A stretch of DNA of 64,000 bases from Stieleria maiorica. GTDB lineage: Bacteria > Planctomycetota > Planctomycetia > Pirellulales > Pirellulaceae. This document shows positions 18,704 to 27,790 of this stretch, one piece after another. Every line of letters starts with the position of its first letter. The stretch's first letter is position 1. The DNA lies in NCBI RefSeq assembly GCF_008035925.1, contig NZ_CP036264.1, forward strand, positions 5,206,402 to 5,270,401, written 5' to 3'. The notes beneath the pieces are model-generated. The model made no database searches. It was not told the origin of the DNA and saw only the letters and a program-made list of their open reading frames with translations. The position numbers and the translations under genes are program-made.

Positions 18704-19947
18704 CCAACAACGACTTGAAAGTACTGGTAGTTAGTGCGGCGTTCCCGTCAACGGTCGACCCGACGCGGGGAATCTTCGTCTACGAACGAATTCGAGCGCT
18801 TTCGAATTTGCCGGGTGTGTCGGTCCGTGTGATCTCGCCCACCCCATGGGCACCGGGAATTCGATCAATTCCAAAATTCGAATACTTTTCCAAGCTTCCC
18901 AATTCGGAAGTATTTCATGGGATCACCGTTGATCGTCCACGCTATCCGCTGCCGCCTAAGATCGGTGGATACTTTCATCCCCAGCTGATGTCTGGTTCGT
19001 TGCTGTCGGCGGCTCGCAGAATTCACACGCAGTTCCAATTTGATTTAGTCGACGCGCACTGGGTGTACCCCTCGGGAGCTGCGGCTGCCAAAGTCGCCCG
19101 GCAATTCAACGTGCCAGTTTGCATGACGGGGCGGGGTGAAGACATGACGCGTTTCCCCTCGATGCCGATGAAAGGCAAAAGCATCAGGCGGGCATTAAGA
19201 GCGGCCGACGCGTTGATCGGGGTGAGTCGTCAAATCTCACAAGCAATGATTCAACACGGAGCTGAAGCAGAGCGTGTGACAACGATCGCCAACGGCGTGG
19301 ATATCGAGAAGTTTCGCCCCCTTTCATCGCGAGCGTCTCGCCAACGTCTCGGTTTACCTACCGATCGCAAGATACTGTTGACTGTTGGAGATCGGTTGGC
19401 ATTAAAAGGTTTTCACGTCGTGATCGAATCGCTACCGCAGATTCTGCAGCAGCATCCCGACGCGATGTACGTTTGTGTCGGGGGGCCGGGACGGCACGGT
19501 CGTGATTATTCGGATCAAATTCAGGCGCTGATCCAACGTTTAGGACTGCAGGACCGGGTGATGATCGCCGGACCACAGGACCACGACTCCCTGGTTGACT
19601 GGTACAATTCGGCCGACCTGTACGTGCTCGCCTCATCGCGAGAAGGTTCGCCCAATGTCCTGCTGGAAGCCTTGGCGTGTGGCACACCGGCCGTTGCCAC
19701 GACCGTTGGCGGCGCAACCGATGAAGTCATTGACGGGGTGACGGGTTTCCTGATGGAACAACGAACCTCGGAAACTGCCGCAAATGTCATCACAAAGGCT
19801 CTGGGGAGAACATGGGATCGTCAGGCGATTCGGGCCGGAATGGAACAGAGGTCTTGGGCGCACACCGCGCACAAGGTGATGAAGCATTGGGAATTCGCGT
19901 TGGCTCATCCGACGTCACGCGATGAGCAAGTTGTGACAAATGGATAA
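18700..19947 (+). CDS. GT4-family glycosyltransferase
   Basis: A 415-residue GT-B enzyme beginning DLKVLVVSAAFPSTVDPTRG, with HWVYPSGAAAAKVAR in the acceptor domain and the donor site GDRLALKGFHVVIESLP ... SSREGSPNVLLEALACGTP. ATG 18700 is used: it overlaps the lyase stop as ATGA, and an upstream in-frame ATG would lie entirely within that gene. Its own stop is overlapped by 8 bases by the next gene. Architecture resembles teichuronate/colanate-type GT4 enzymes; specificity unknown. Confidence 0.92.
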   Translation: MTNNDLKVLVVSAAFPSTVDPTRGIFVYERIRALSNLPGVSVRVISPTPWAPGIRSIPKFEYFSKLPNSEVFHGITVDRPRYPLPPKIGGYFHPQLMSGSLLSAARRIHTQFQFDLVDAHWVYPSGAAAAKVARQFNVPVCMTGRGEDMTRFPSMPMKGKSIRRALRAADALIGVSRQISQAMIQHGAEAERVTTIANGVDIEKFRPLSSRASRQRLGLPTDRKILLTVGDRLALKGFHVVIESLPQILQQHPDAMYVCVGGPGRHGRDYSDQIQALIQRLGLQDRVMIAGPQDHDSLVDWYNSADLYVLASSREGSPNVLLEALACGTPAVATTVGGATDEVIDGVTGFLMEQRTSETAANVITKALGRTWDRQAIRAGMEQRSWAHTAHKVMKHWEFALAHPTSRDEQVVTNG

Positions 19948-20914
19948 GCGAATTCTTTACATCTCTTGGGCAGAATCCTGCAGCCGCAGTGATCAAACGG
20001 CACGAGAATTAGGCGGTGTTTCCGAAATGGTTTACCTGGGGTGGTTGGGAAGCCATCCATTGACCATTTTGCCCAAGTACTTGGGTCAGACGGTGATGAC
20101 GTTTTGGCAGCTTGCCCGCCATCGTCCCGGAGCAGTGTTTGTCATGTCCCCGCCGCTCTTTGCGGCGCTACCGGCCCTGCTTTGGAAATGGATCTTCCGC
20201 ACCCCTTTCGTGCTCGATTGCCACACGGGCGCTTATACCAATCGGCGTTGGCGTCATTTCCAGTGGCTGCAACATTTCCTGGGCAGGCAGGCGGCGGCGA
20301 ACATCGTCACCAATAACCACCTAAAAGAATTGGTCGAGGAACACGGTGGCACGGCCGTCATCGTCCGTGATGTTCCAGTCGTTTTCGAGACGACTGAGAA
20401 CTATCCCCTGTCCGACGGATTCAATGTCGCTGCGGTTTGCTCGTTCAACTATGACGAACCGATTTCCGAGATGTTCAAGGCGGCCGAGCAATTGGATGAC
20501 ACGAGCTTTTATTTTACGGGCAACCCCAAACACTTGTCCGCCGAGGTGGCGTCACAAAAGCCCGACAACGTTCGCCTGACCGGGTTTCTATCCGACCAGG
20601 AGTACGGGAGCCTGCTCCAGCAAGCCGACGTCGTTCTGACACTGACCACTCAGGATCACACGATGTTGCGTGGTGCGTGGGAATCGATTTACCAGGGAAC
20701 GCCCGTGATTGTCTCGGACTGGGGGATCCTAAAAACCTCCTTTGACCGGGGCGCCGTTCACGTCGACAATACCTGCCAGTCCATCGTCAACGCCATTCGG
20801 TACGCTCAGTCCCATCGCGACGATCTGCGCAACGGTGCCATCAGCGCCCGAAATCAGCGGATCGAACGTTGGCAAGAAGTCAAACGCGTGCTGATCGAAA
20901 AGACCAACTCCTAG
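19940..20914 (+). CDS. GT4-like glycosyltransferase
   Basis: A 324-residue protein, short for GT-B. The N-terminal half has a partly hydrophobic segment (HRPGAVFVMSPPLFAALPAL) and FVLDCHTGAY. The C-terminal half has NVRLTGFLSDQEYGSLLQQADVV and GAWESIYQGTPVIVSDW, equivalent to the donor-binding helix of GT-B enzymes. The E-x7-E pattern is degenerate, so the donor site differs from ordinary GT4 members. It overlaps the preceding GT4 by 8 bases, so the two are probably coupled and act in the same pathway. Confidence 0.8.
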   Translation: MDKRILYISWAESCSRSDQTARELGGVSEMVYLGWLGSHPLTILPKYLGQTVMTFWQLARHRPGAVFVMSPPLFAALPALLWKWIFRTPFVLDCHTGAYTNRRWRHFQWLQHFLGRQAAANIVTNNHLKELVEEHGGTAVIVRDVPVVFETTENYPLSDGFNVAAVCSFNYDEPISEMFKAAEQLDDTSFYFTGNPKHLSAEVASQKPDNVRLTGFLSDQEYGSLLQQADVVLTLTTQDHTMLRGAWESIYQGTPVIVSDWGILKTSFDRGAVHVDNTCQSIVNAIRYAQSHRDDLRNGAISARNQRIERWQEVKRVLIEKTNS

Positions 20915-20972
20915 CGTCATCGATCATGTGCAATGCCGATCACCGCCAGTTTCCCCTCAGCAGAGTCGGACC

Positions 20973-22325
20973 ATGAAGTTTTCGCAGCATCGACTCGACC
21001 AAACGCGACGAATCTACTCCTCCATCGACGGAGAGGTCCATGTCCGTGATGGCACTCCGATCTCGCGACCGACTCCCACTCCTGACGCGGTCAATCCTCA
21101 AGCGCTCGCGACGTTGTTGTATGCCGGCACCGTTTTTCCGCCGGACACCCTGTTCCGCAATTTCTACGCGATCGGCCCTGGAGGGACGCTATCGGTTGAC
21201 GGAGCAGAACCCGACTACGATGAGCCCAGCGATCTGTTCAAAGAAGACATCGGTCAACCGGAACCGTTTGACCCGATCACTTGTTTGGCCGAGTCGATGG
21301 ATGCATCCGATGTCGATCTTTCGCAGTGCAAATTGCTCCTTAGTGAGGGAAAAGATTCCACCGGAATTGCGATCGCACTGGCCGAACTGGGAGTGAAGGT
21401 CGACTGCGTTACGTTTGCCAACTCCGATTCCAACGTGGACATGGTGACCGACGTCGCCCATCGCTTTGGTCATCGTTTAGAGGTGGTGCGTTATGACGAC
21501 CTGAAAATTCCCGATGATCACTTACAGACGCTTTCCCAGGTCTTTGAACCGACGGTCGACCAGGCGTTCCTGTCCTATTTGCTTTTGCCCGCGAGCGTCT
21601 TTCAGGGATCGGTGATCATCGACGGCATGGGCAACGATTTTTACATGGGGCACTTGCCGACCAAAGATCAATTCAAGGCGACAAATTGGTGTGCCGTGGC
21701 GAATCGAATCGTGCCCCGCGGCCTGCGTGATCGCATCAAAAGGCGTCTATTTCCCAACCGCGATTACTGCGGAATTCCGCTGCGAACGTTCAGCGAGTGT
21801 CAGGGGCTCTACAACGGCTTTGATCGTGGCGTGTTGCGAAACGAGATCGCAGAGCCGCGGTCGTTGGACGAATTAGATCGTCGCTGGCAGGAATTTGGGT
21901 TTCAAAAAGGACGCGCCCTGTCGCGCGGTCGCTATTTGGATACCTACAGTTTTTGTGGAAAATCGATCGCCCTGGCCGAAATGGCCGGAGCCAAGATCTT
22001 CTTTCCCTGGGCAGACCCGAAAATTGCGGAACGTTTCGAAGGCTTGCCGCCGGAATCAAAATACCAGTGGCCGACGGTCAATAAGCTGCCGCTGCGCGAA
22101 GCGATCAACAAACGATTCCATTACGAGCAGGCAAAAGTCGGATTCCGCGCCCCGATCGACGGAATCCTGGATAGCAATCGTCAATCGTTCGATCAGGCGG
22201 TCAAGGCATCAAAGCTGATCCCCGAGCGTCTGAAGCGGGAGGTCTATCATCCCTCACCGTACAAAAATCGGTCGGTTGCCTGTCTGCTGGTGGCGCTCTG
22301 GGAAAAGTACTCCGGGGCGGCTTGA
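20973..22325 (+). CDS. Asparagine-synthase-like PP-loop amidotransferase without glutaminase
   Basis: About 450 residues. The PP-loop ATP-pyrophosphatase motif is LLLSEGKDSTGIA (SEGKDST at about 124-130), followed by the synthetase fold (FANSDSNVDMVTDVAHRFGH; IDGMGNDFYMGH). The N-terminal ~100 residues recall only the end of a glutaminase domain (NFYAIGPGGTLSVDG), and there is no Cys at position 2, so glutamine hydrolysis is not expected. In O-antigen loci such proteins amidate uronic acids (WbpS-like) or aminate sugars with a separate ammonia source. The AlgD-like gene follows at once, making a mannuronic-acid-derived acceptor plausible. GTG 20928 is an alternative start. Confidence 0.8.
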   Translation: MKFSQHRLDQTRRIYSSIDGEVHVRDGTPISRPTPTPDAVNPQALATLLYAGTVFPPDTLFRNFYAIGPGGTLSVDGAEPDYDEPSDLFKEDIGQPEPFDPITCLAESMDASDVDLSQCKLLLSEGKDSTGIAIALAELGVKVDCVTFANSDSNVDMVTDVAHRFGHRLEVVRYDDLKIPDDHLQTLSQVFEPTVDQAFLSYLLLPASVFQGSVIIDGMGNDFYMGHLPTKDQFKATNWCAVANRIVPRGLRDRIKRRLFPNRDYCGIPLRTFSECQGLYNGFDRGVLRNEIAEPRSLDELDRRWQEFGFQKGRALSRGRYLDTYSFCGKSIALAEMAGAKIFFPWADPKIAERFEGLPPESKYQWPTVNKLPLREAINKRFHYEQAKVGFRAPIDGILDSNRQSFDQAVKASKLIPERLKREVYHPSPYKNRSVACLLVALWEKYSGAA

Positions 22326-22456
22326 ATAATCGCTAAAGCTCGCGTTACACCGTCCAAAGCGACAGAACACACGGAGTTTGGGCGAACCGGTTTGGACAGG
22401 GGTGATCAAGCAATCAATATGACGCACAACAGTTTTTCTCCCGCGGAGCGTTTACA

Positions 22457-23755
22457 GTGACTCGAGTCGCAGTTTTTGGAATGGGATACGTCGGCTGCGT
22501 CAGTGCGGCGTGTCTCAGCCGAGATGGCCACAGCGTCATCGGCGTGGATATCGACCCCGGCAAAGTTGAATCGATCGCGTCGGGACGTTCACCGATTTTT
22601 GAACCCGGCTTGGACGAATTGCTGAAACAGCAGGTCGATTCCGGCCGGTTGCGGGCGACGACGGACGTTGCGGAGGCGGTTTCGCAATCGGACGTCGCGA
22701 TGATCGCCGTCGGGACGCCGTCCGAACAGGACGGCATGGTTTCGCTCAAGGCGGTCCGTGCGGTGCTCACGTCGATCGGACAAACGCTGGCCGACCAAGA
22801 CGACCGAGATTACACGATCGTTCTTCGCTCCACGCTGCTTCCCGGCATCCTGGAGGACCAGTTGATTTCGTGCCTGGAATCGACCGGGTGCGCGTTGGGC
22901 GCTCACGTCCGGGTGTGCAACAACCCCGAATTCTTGCGTGAAACGACCGCCATCAAAGACTATGACTGCCCACCGTTCATCGTCGTCGGGTGCCAGAATC
23001 CCGCCGATGCCGATGCCGTGCTGGATCTATACGCCGACCTGCCCGGCGAACGTGTGGTCACCGATTGCAGAACCGCGGCCATGGTCAAATATGTTTGCAA
23101 CGCGTTTCACGCCGCCAAGATCGTGTTCGCCAATGAGGTCGGTGCGTTGGCCAGTTCGATGGGCGCTGATGGTCAAGAGGTCATGAAAATCGCCTGCAAA
23201 GACACTCAATTGAATATCTCGCCGGCTTACCTGCGTCCTGGGTTTGCGTTCGGCGGTTCCTGTTTGCCCAAAGATGTCCGGGCACTGAACCGCTATGCTC
23301 AAGCTCAGGCGTTGGAGACAAACCTGTTGTCATCACTTTTACCGTCCAATGAGGCTCACATTCGCCGTGCCTTGAACGTGATCAAAAGCCAAGGCTGTCG
23401 CAGGATCGGGCTGGTCGGGCTGAGCTTCAAAGCGGGAACCGACGATCTGAGGGAAAGTCCGCTGGTTACACTCGCCGAGACACTGCTGGGACAAGGATAC
23501 GAGTTGCGCATCTATGATCCCGGCGTGCGTGTCGCCAAGCTGATGGGTACGAACTTGGCCTACGTGGACACTCGCCTTCCCCACTTGGCAGCGCTGCTGG
23601 TGTCCGAATTCGAGGAAGTCTGCTCGCATGCGGAATACTTGATCTTGGGAACCGATGTCGCCAACGAGGTTGACGTTCCGCTGGCGCTGCAGAACCAAGT
23701 GTTCGACTTGAGGCGAGATCTGGTTGTCGCAAACCCGCAACCGGTCACACCGTAA
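22457..23755 (+). CDS. algD: GDP-mannose 6-dehydrogenase (AlgD-like)
   Basis: A 432-residue nucleotide-sugar dehydrogenase that oxidises the C6 hydroxyl of a nucleotide hexose to a carboxylate with two NAD+. Visible parts: Rossmann motif VFGMGYVGCVSAACLSRDGH, SPIFEPGL, RSTLLPG, NNPEFLRETTAIKDYDCPP, the substrate-binding NAFHAAKIVFANEVG and the active-site FAFGGSCLPKDVRAL (Cys269). Several stretches (NPEFLRE-TAIKDYD, GLSFKAGTDDLRESPL, LGQGYELRIYD) match Pseudomonas AlgD more closely than UDP-glucose dehydrogenases as I recall them, so GDP-mannuronate is the likely product; this rests on remembered motifs. GTG start at 22457. It feeds a mannuronic-acid-type sugar to the pathway. Confidence 0.85.
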   Translation: MTRVAVFGMGYVGCVSAACLSRDGHSVIGVDIDPGKVESIASGRSPIFEPGLDELLKQQVDSGRLRATTDVAEAVSQSDVAMIAVGTPSEQDGMVSLKAVRAVLTSIGQTLADQDDRDYTIVLRSTLLPGILEDQLISCLESTGCALGAHVRVCNNPEFLRETTAIKDYDCPPFIVVGCQNPADADAVLDLYADLPGERVVTDCRTAAMVKYVCNAFHAAKIVFANEVGALASSMGADGQEVMKIACKDTQLNISPAYLRPGFAFGGSCLPKDVRALNRYAQAQALETNLLSSLLPSNEAHIRRALNVIKSQGCRRIGLVGLSFKAGTDDLRESPLVTLAETLLGQGYELRIYDPGVRVAKLMGTNLAYVDTRLPHLAALLVSEFEEVCSHAEYLILGTDVANEVDVPLALQNQVFDLRRDLVVANPQPVTP

Positions 23756-23824
23756 ATCATGCGGACGGCAGCACGACCAAGACATCGCAGTGGTAATTCA
23801 ACGACCGCTAAATCGCGTCGGTAA

Positions 23825-25525
23825 TTGGACGTGACCGAAGATCGCCCCAAAGCCTTGGTCCTCGGCTCCGACACCCGCAGTTTTCTGTCGACCATTCGGT
23901 CCCTCGGACGACGTGGCGTCGAAGTCCACGTGGCGTGGTGTGCACGCGACAGTGTTTCCGTCCGATCGAAGTACGTTCATTCGGTGCACAGCCCCCTTCG
24001 CCCACCGTCAGGCGGTTGGGTCGAGGAGTTCGAAGCGTTACTGCAGCGCGAGCAGTTCGATTTGGTCATTCCTTGCAATGACCCCAGTATTCTGCCTCTG
24101 CACCAAGAACGCCAACGCTTTTCCGACCATCGAATCTATCTGATCGATGAAGGAATCTTTGACACGGTGATGGATAAAGCGGAAGTAAACCGAATCGCAT
24201 CGGCCGCAGGTTTGCGATTGCCAAGGGAAGCTGCAATTCGTGGCAAGGAAGACTTCGATGCCCTCAACCAGATCACACCGCCCTATGTGCTGAAGCCGAC
24301 ACAATCGTATGTCTCCAGCAACCTTGGGCAAAAGAACCACGTCGCCATTCTTCCGGAAAAACAGAGTGCAGTTGCGGCGATCGACAGAATGCTCCGCAGC
24401 ACCCCGGTCGCGGTGCAAGAGTATTTTGAAGGCGTCGGTGTCGGTGTTGAGTTCATCGCCCGAGACGGTCGAGTTCTCTCGGCATTCCAGCACCAACGAC
24501 TGCACGAACCGCCCGGTGGAGGCGGCAGTTCCTACCGAAAAAGTTGCAAACTTGACCCGGAGCTTGCCGAGGCGACCGAAGCCCTTGTTGGGGCACTCGG
24601 TTACACCGGGATCGGGATGGCCGAATTCAAATACAACCCGACCAGTCGCGACTGGATCTTCGTCGAATTGAATTCGCGGTTTTGGGGATCGCTGCCGCTT
24701 GCCGTCAATTGCGGCGCCGACTTTCCGGCCTATCTGTTCGACATGCTCTGCAATGGTCGAGAGGACTTTCCACGGGACTGCCGCGAAAACCAGACGTGCA
24801 GAAACTGGTTGTTGGACCTGAAATGGCTGCAGAAAACCGCATCCGCAAACGGCACATCGCTACGTCGACATGCGGCGCTGGCTTGGCAATTGATCTGCGA
24901 GTTGCGTTATCCGATGACGCTGCGTGAATCGTCCGACACTTTCAACTGGGATGACCCCCAGCCGGCGATCCGGGAGTTGACGGATTCGGCCGGAGCGATC
25001 CCGCGTCGGATTCGCCGCAAGCTGAGCAAGAAAGCGCTCCAAGTCCCAGCGCTACGCCGCCGTGCCCGGCGACACCTTCTCGGTCGAATCTCTGCGGCCC
25101 AGCATGTCTTATTCGTTTGCAAAGGCAACATCTGCCGTAGCCCGTTTGCCCAACGTTATGCACTGACGAAACTCCGACATGTGCGGCACATTCGATCCTC
25201 GGGGTATTATCCCAAACAAAGTCGCCCCTCACCGGAAAACGCACAGACCGCCGCATCGCAGTTCGGTGTCGATCTGGGCGATCATCGATCCAGCGTACTT
25301 TCGCAGGAAATGGTCGACGATGCGGACCTGATCCTCGTTTTTGACGAAGAGAATCGCGACGAAATCGGATCACGCTATCCACGGGCCAAGGCGAAAACCT
25401 ACTTGCTGGGAACATTGCTCGACGACGCCGACGCAGTCATCACCGATCCCTACGGCGGATCCGTCGAAGGATTCCACTCGATCTACACCAAGATCACGCG
25501 GGCACTGGACGGTGTCCCAAACTAG
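23825..25525 (+). CDS. ATP-grasp ligase fused to low-molecular-weight protein tyrosine phosphatase
   Basis: A 566-residue two-domain protein. Residues 1-~350 form an ATP-grasp carboxylate-amine ligase: a pre-ATP-grasp Rossmann start (KALVLGSDTRSFLSTIRSLG), PYVLKPTQSY, AVQEYFEGVGVGVEFIA and the metal-binding MAEFKYNP...FVELNSRFWGS. After a basic linker, residues ~424-566 are a full LMW-PTP: P-loop HVLFVCKGNICRSPFAQ (Cys about 432, Arg about 438), FDEENRDEI and the general-acid DPYGG (Asp about 541). LMW-PTPs such as Wzb reverse BY-kinase phosphorylation, and such a kinase is at the left end of the window. The ligase substrate is unknown. The start is TTG 23825 or GTG 23831; no ATG is near. Confidence 0.88.
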   Translation: MDVTEDRPKALVLGSDTRSFLSTIRSLGRRGVEVHVAWCARDSVSVRSKYVHSVHSPLRPPSGGWVEEFEALLQREQFDLVIPCNDPSILPLHQERQRFSDHRIYLIDEGIFDTVMDKAEVNRIASAAGLRLPREAAIRGKEDFDALNQITPPYVLKPTQSYVSSNLGQKNHVAILPEKQSAVAAIDRMLRSTPVAVQEYFEGVGVGVEFIARDGRVLSAFQHQRLHEPPGGGGSSYRKSCKLDPELAEATEALVGALGYTGIGMAEFKYNPTSRDWIFVELNSRFWGSLPLAVNCGADFPAYLFDMLCNGREDFPRDCRENQTCRNWLLDLKWLQKTASANGTSLRRHAALAWQLICELRYPMTLRESSDTFNWDDPQPAIRELTDSAGAIPRRIRRKLSKKALQVPALRRRARRHLLGRISAAQHVLFVCKGNICRSPFAQRYALTKLRHVRHIRSSGYYPKQSRPSPENAQTAASQFGVDLGDHRSSVLSQEMVDDADLILVFDEENRDEIGSRYPRAKAKTYLLGTLLDDADAVITDPYGGSVEGFHSIYTKITRALDGVPN

Positions 25526-25538
25526 CCGGCATCAGGAA

Positions 25539-26795
25539 GTGAGAAGGCAAAAGATCCTTTTTCTCCAGAAGCGTCTGCTTTTTCCGACAGACACCGGAGG
25601 CAAGATTCGGACGTTGAACATCCTGCGGCATCTTGCGTGTTGGCACGACATCACGTACCTGTGCAACATCCTCCCGTCGGAAGAACCCTACCTGGACGAG
25701 ATGAAGAACCTGGGATTGAAAATGGAAACGATCCCATGGACAGAAACGCCGCGCACGAGTTGGCGATTCTATGTCGATCTGGCGAAGAACCTGTTCTCGA
25801 GCTATCCCTTCAATGTCAACAAGGACCACGATCCCCGGCTAAGGCAAAGAGCCGCCGAACTGTTGCAGCAACAGGACTTTGACCTGCTTGTCTGCGACTT
25901 TGTGCAAATGGCGCGCAACTGCATCGGTTTTGACCAGATTCCCAAGCTGTTGTTCCAGCACAACGTCGAAGCGCAAATCTTCCAGCGTCAAGCCAAGCGG
26001 GGCGGCGGCCCGCTGCGGCGGTTGTACATGTGGCTGCAATGGAAGAAAATGCAGCGGTTCGAAGCACATGCGGGGAATGACTTCGACCGCGTCGTCGCGG
26101 TCAGCGATCGCGACCGCGAGACCTTTCAGGAAAGCTACGGTTGGACGCACGTTGAGGTGATCGACACCGCTGTCGACACCGATTATTTCCACCCTTTGGA
26201 TCTTGCCCCGATACCGCGGCGTTGCGTTTTTGTGGGATCGATGGACTGGCTTCCCAACGAGGATGGCGTGCTCTACTTTGTCCAAGCGATATGGCCACTG
26301 ATCAGGAAACAACTGCCCGACGCCACCTTTTCCATCGTCGGTCGAAATCCGTCGCACGCAATTCGTGCTCTCAACGGGAATCACGGGATCCACGTGACCG
26401 GAAGTGTCGCCGATGTTCGCCCGTTTCTTTCCGAATCCGATATTGTCGTCGTTCCGCTTCGGGTCGGTGGCGGGACCCGATTGAAGGTCTACGAGGCGAT
26501 GGCGATGAGAAAACCTGTGGTAAGTACATCGATCGGGATCGAGGGCTTGAACGTCACGCACCGCGAGAACGTTTTGATCGCCGACGATCCGGCAACATTT
26601 GCCGAGCACGTCGTCGGTTTAGCCAACGACCCCGGATTCCGAACCGAATTAGCGAACAACGGATTGGCCATGGTCCACCGATCGCACACGCCGGTCGTGG
26701 CGGCAAAACAATTTGAGTGCGCGTGTCTGGACGCGTTAGGGAACCGATCAATTTCCCCGACGGACGACATGGCGACGACAAGTACGGCAAATTGA
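25539..26795 (+). CDS. GT4-family sugar transferase (PEP-CTERM/EpsH1-associated type)
   Basis: About 418 residues. The N-terminus (KILFLQKRLLFPTDTGGKIR) has the pattern of the exosortase-system-associated sugar transferases, followed by LLVCDFVQMARN and LLFQHNVEAQIFQRQAK. The C-terminal donor domain has VFVGSMDWLPNEDGVLYFV, SDIVVVPLRVGGGTRLKVYE and AMAMRKPVVSTSIGIEGL. GTG 25539 is the likely start; GTG 25512, overlapping the previous gene by 14 bases, is an alternative. Sugar specificity is not readable. Confidence 0.88.
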   Translation: MRRQKILFLQKRLLFPTDTGGKIRTLNILRHLACWHDITYLCNILPSEEPYLDEMKNLGLKMETIPWTETPRTSWRFYVDLAKNLFSSYPFNVNKDHDPRLRQRAAELLQQQDFDLLVCDFVQMARNCIGFDQIPKLLFQHNVEAQIFQRQAKRGGGPLRRLYMWLQWKKMQRFEAHAGNDFDRVVAVSDRDRETFQESYGWTHVEVIDTAVDTDYFHPLDLAPIPRRCVFVGSMDWLPNEDGVLYFVQAIWPLIRKQLPDATFSIVGRNPSHAIRALNGNHGIHVTGSVADVRPFLSESDIVVVPLRVGGGTRLKVYEAMAMRKPVVSTSIGIEGLNVTHRENVLIADDPATFAEHVVGLANDPGFRTELANNGLAMVHRSHTPVVAAKQFECACLDALGNRSISPTDDMATTSTAN

Positions 26796-26832
26796 TGCGG
26801 CAGGCACTGAATCGCGCTGACGAGCCTTGGAC

Positions 26833-27780
26833 ATGAGAATCGTAGTACTTGGGAACGGGCAATTCGCATCGAATTGCTTGAACGTTTTTTGCAAGTTCGA
26901 CGATGTGGACGTTGCACTGGTACTGATCGACCCTGACGTCAGTGCATTACACGGGTTGTTGGAAGCGACGTGCGATCGCCACGCGATTCCATGGAAACAG
27001 ACGAGAGCCGTCAACTCTCCCAAGATCGTGCGTGAAATCCGGGATCTGGAGCCGGATTATCTGTTCAGCATCTATAACATGAGGATCTTGCGAAACGCTC
27101 TGCTCGACACGCCCCGTCTTGGGACGATCAATTTTCACAACGGTCCGCTTCCGCGTTACCGCGGACTGAATGTCTACAGTTGGGCGATCGTCAATGGTGA
27201 ATCGGAATACGGAGTGACATGGCATTTTGTGGATCAGGGTATCGACACCGGCGACGTCATCCTGCAAAAGCACTTTCCGTTGGATTGCGATGAATCACCG
27301 TTATCCTTGTCAAAAAAGGGATTTTCTGCGGGCGTCGCGCTTCTCGAAGACCTTGTCCCACAACTGCTCGACGGCAGTTTCCGTCGGATTCCCCAAGACG
27401 CTTCGAAAGCAGTCACCTACACCGGCAAAGACATTCCGAATTCGGGCTGGATTGACCTGACTTGGCCCTGGCAACGGGTAGAGCGATTTGTCCGTGGTCT
27501 AAATTACCTGCCGTTGCCGAACCCGATTTCGATGCCGACACTTAGCCATCAGGGCAAACAGTTTCATCCACATCTTGTTCAGTGGTGTCGTCAAAACGCC
27601 GACGGGGAAATGCCCGGGCAGGTCGTCGGATTCGATCGCAGTTCGTTAGAAATATGTGTGGCGGATGCGGTCGTTCGCATGTCCGACATCGTCGACGCGG
27701 ACCAGAATCCGGTTGATCTACCAGATCTTCTCTGCGACCTCGATCTGGGCGTTGGCACACGACTTTCCAGCGAATCCTGA
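26833..27780 (+). CDS. Formyltransferase-family protein
   Basis: A 315-residue protein with the 10-formyltetrahydrofolate-dependent catalytic triad: INFHNGPLPRYRG (Asn100, His102) and HFVDQGIDTGDVI (Asp138), as in methionyl-tRNA formyltransferase and sugar N-formyltransferases. The C-terminal OB-like part (residues ~210-310) is present but diverged. It is the first gene of the MBOAT cassette, 10 bases before the next gene, and is too far from tRNA-related genes to be the housekeeping Fmt. A role in N-formylating an amino sugar or the free amine of the transferred acyl group is an inference. ATG 26833 is used rather than the TTG six bases upstream. Confidence 0.87.
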   Translation: MRIVVLGNGQFASNCLNVFCKFDDVDVALVLIDPDVSALHGLLEATCDRHAIPWKQTRAVNSPKIVREIRDLEPDYLFSIYNMRILRNALLDTPRLGTINFHNGPLPRYRGLNVYSWAIVNGESEYGVTWHFVDQGIDTGDVILQKHFPLDCDESPLSLSKKGFSAGVALLEDLVPQLLDGSFRRIPQDASKAVTYTGKDIPNSGWIDLTWPWQRVERFVRGLNYLPLPNPISMPTLSHQGKQFHPHLVQWCRQNADGEMPGQVVGFDRSSLEICVADAVVRMSDIVDADQNPVDLPDLLCDLDLGVGTRLSSES

Positions 27781-27790
27781 TTCATGTGTG

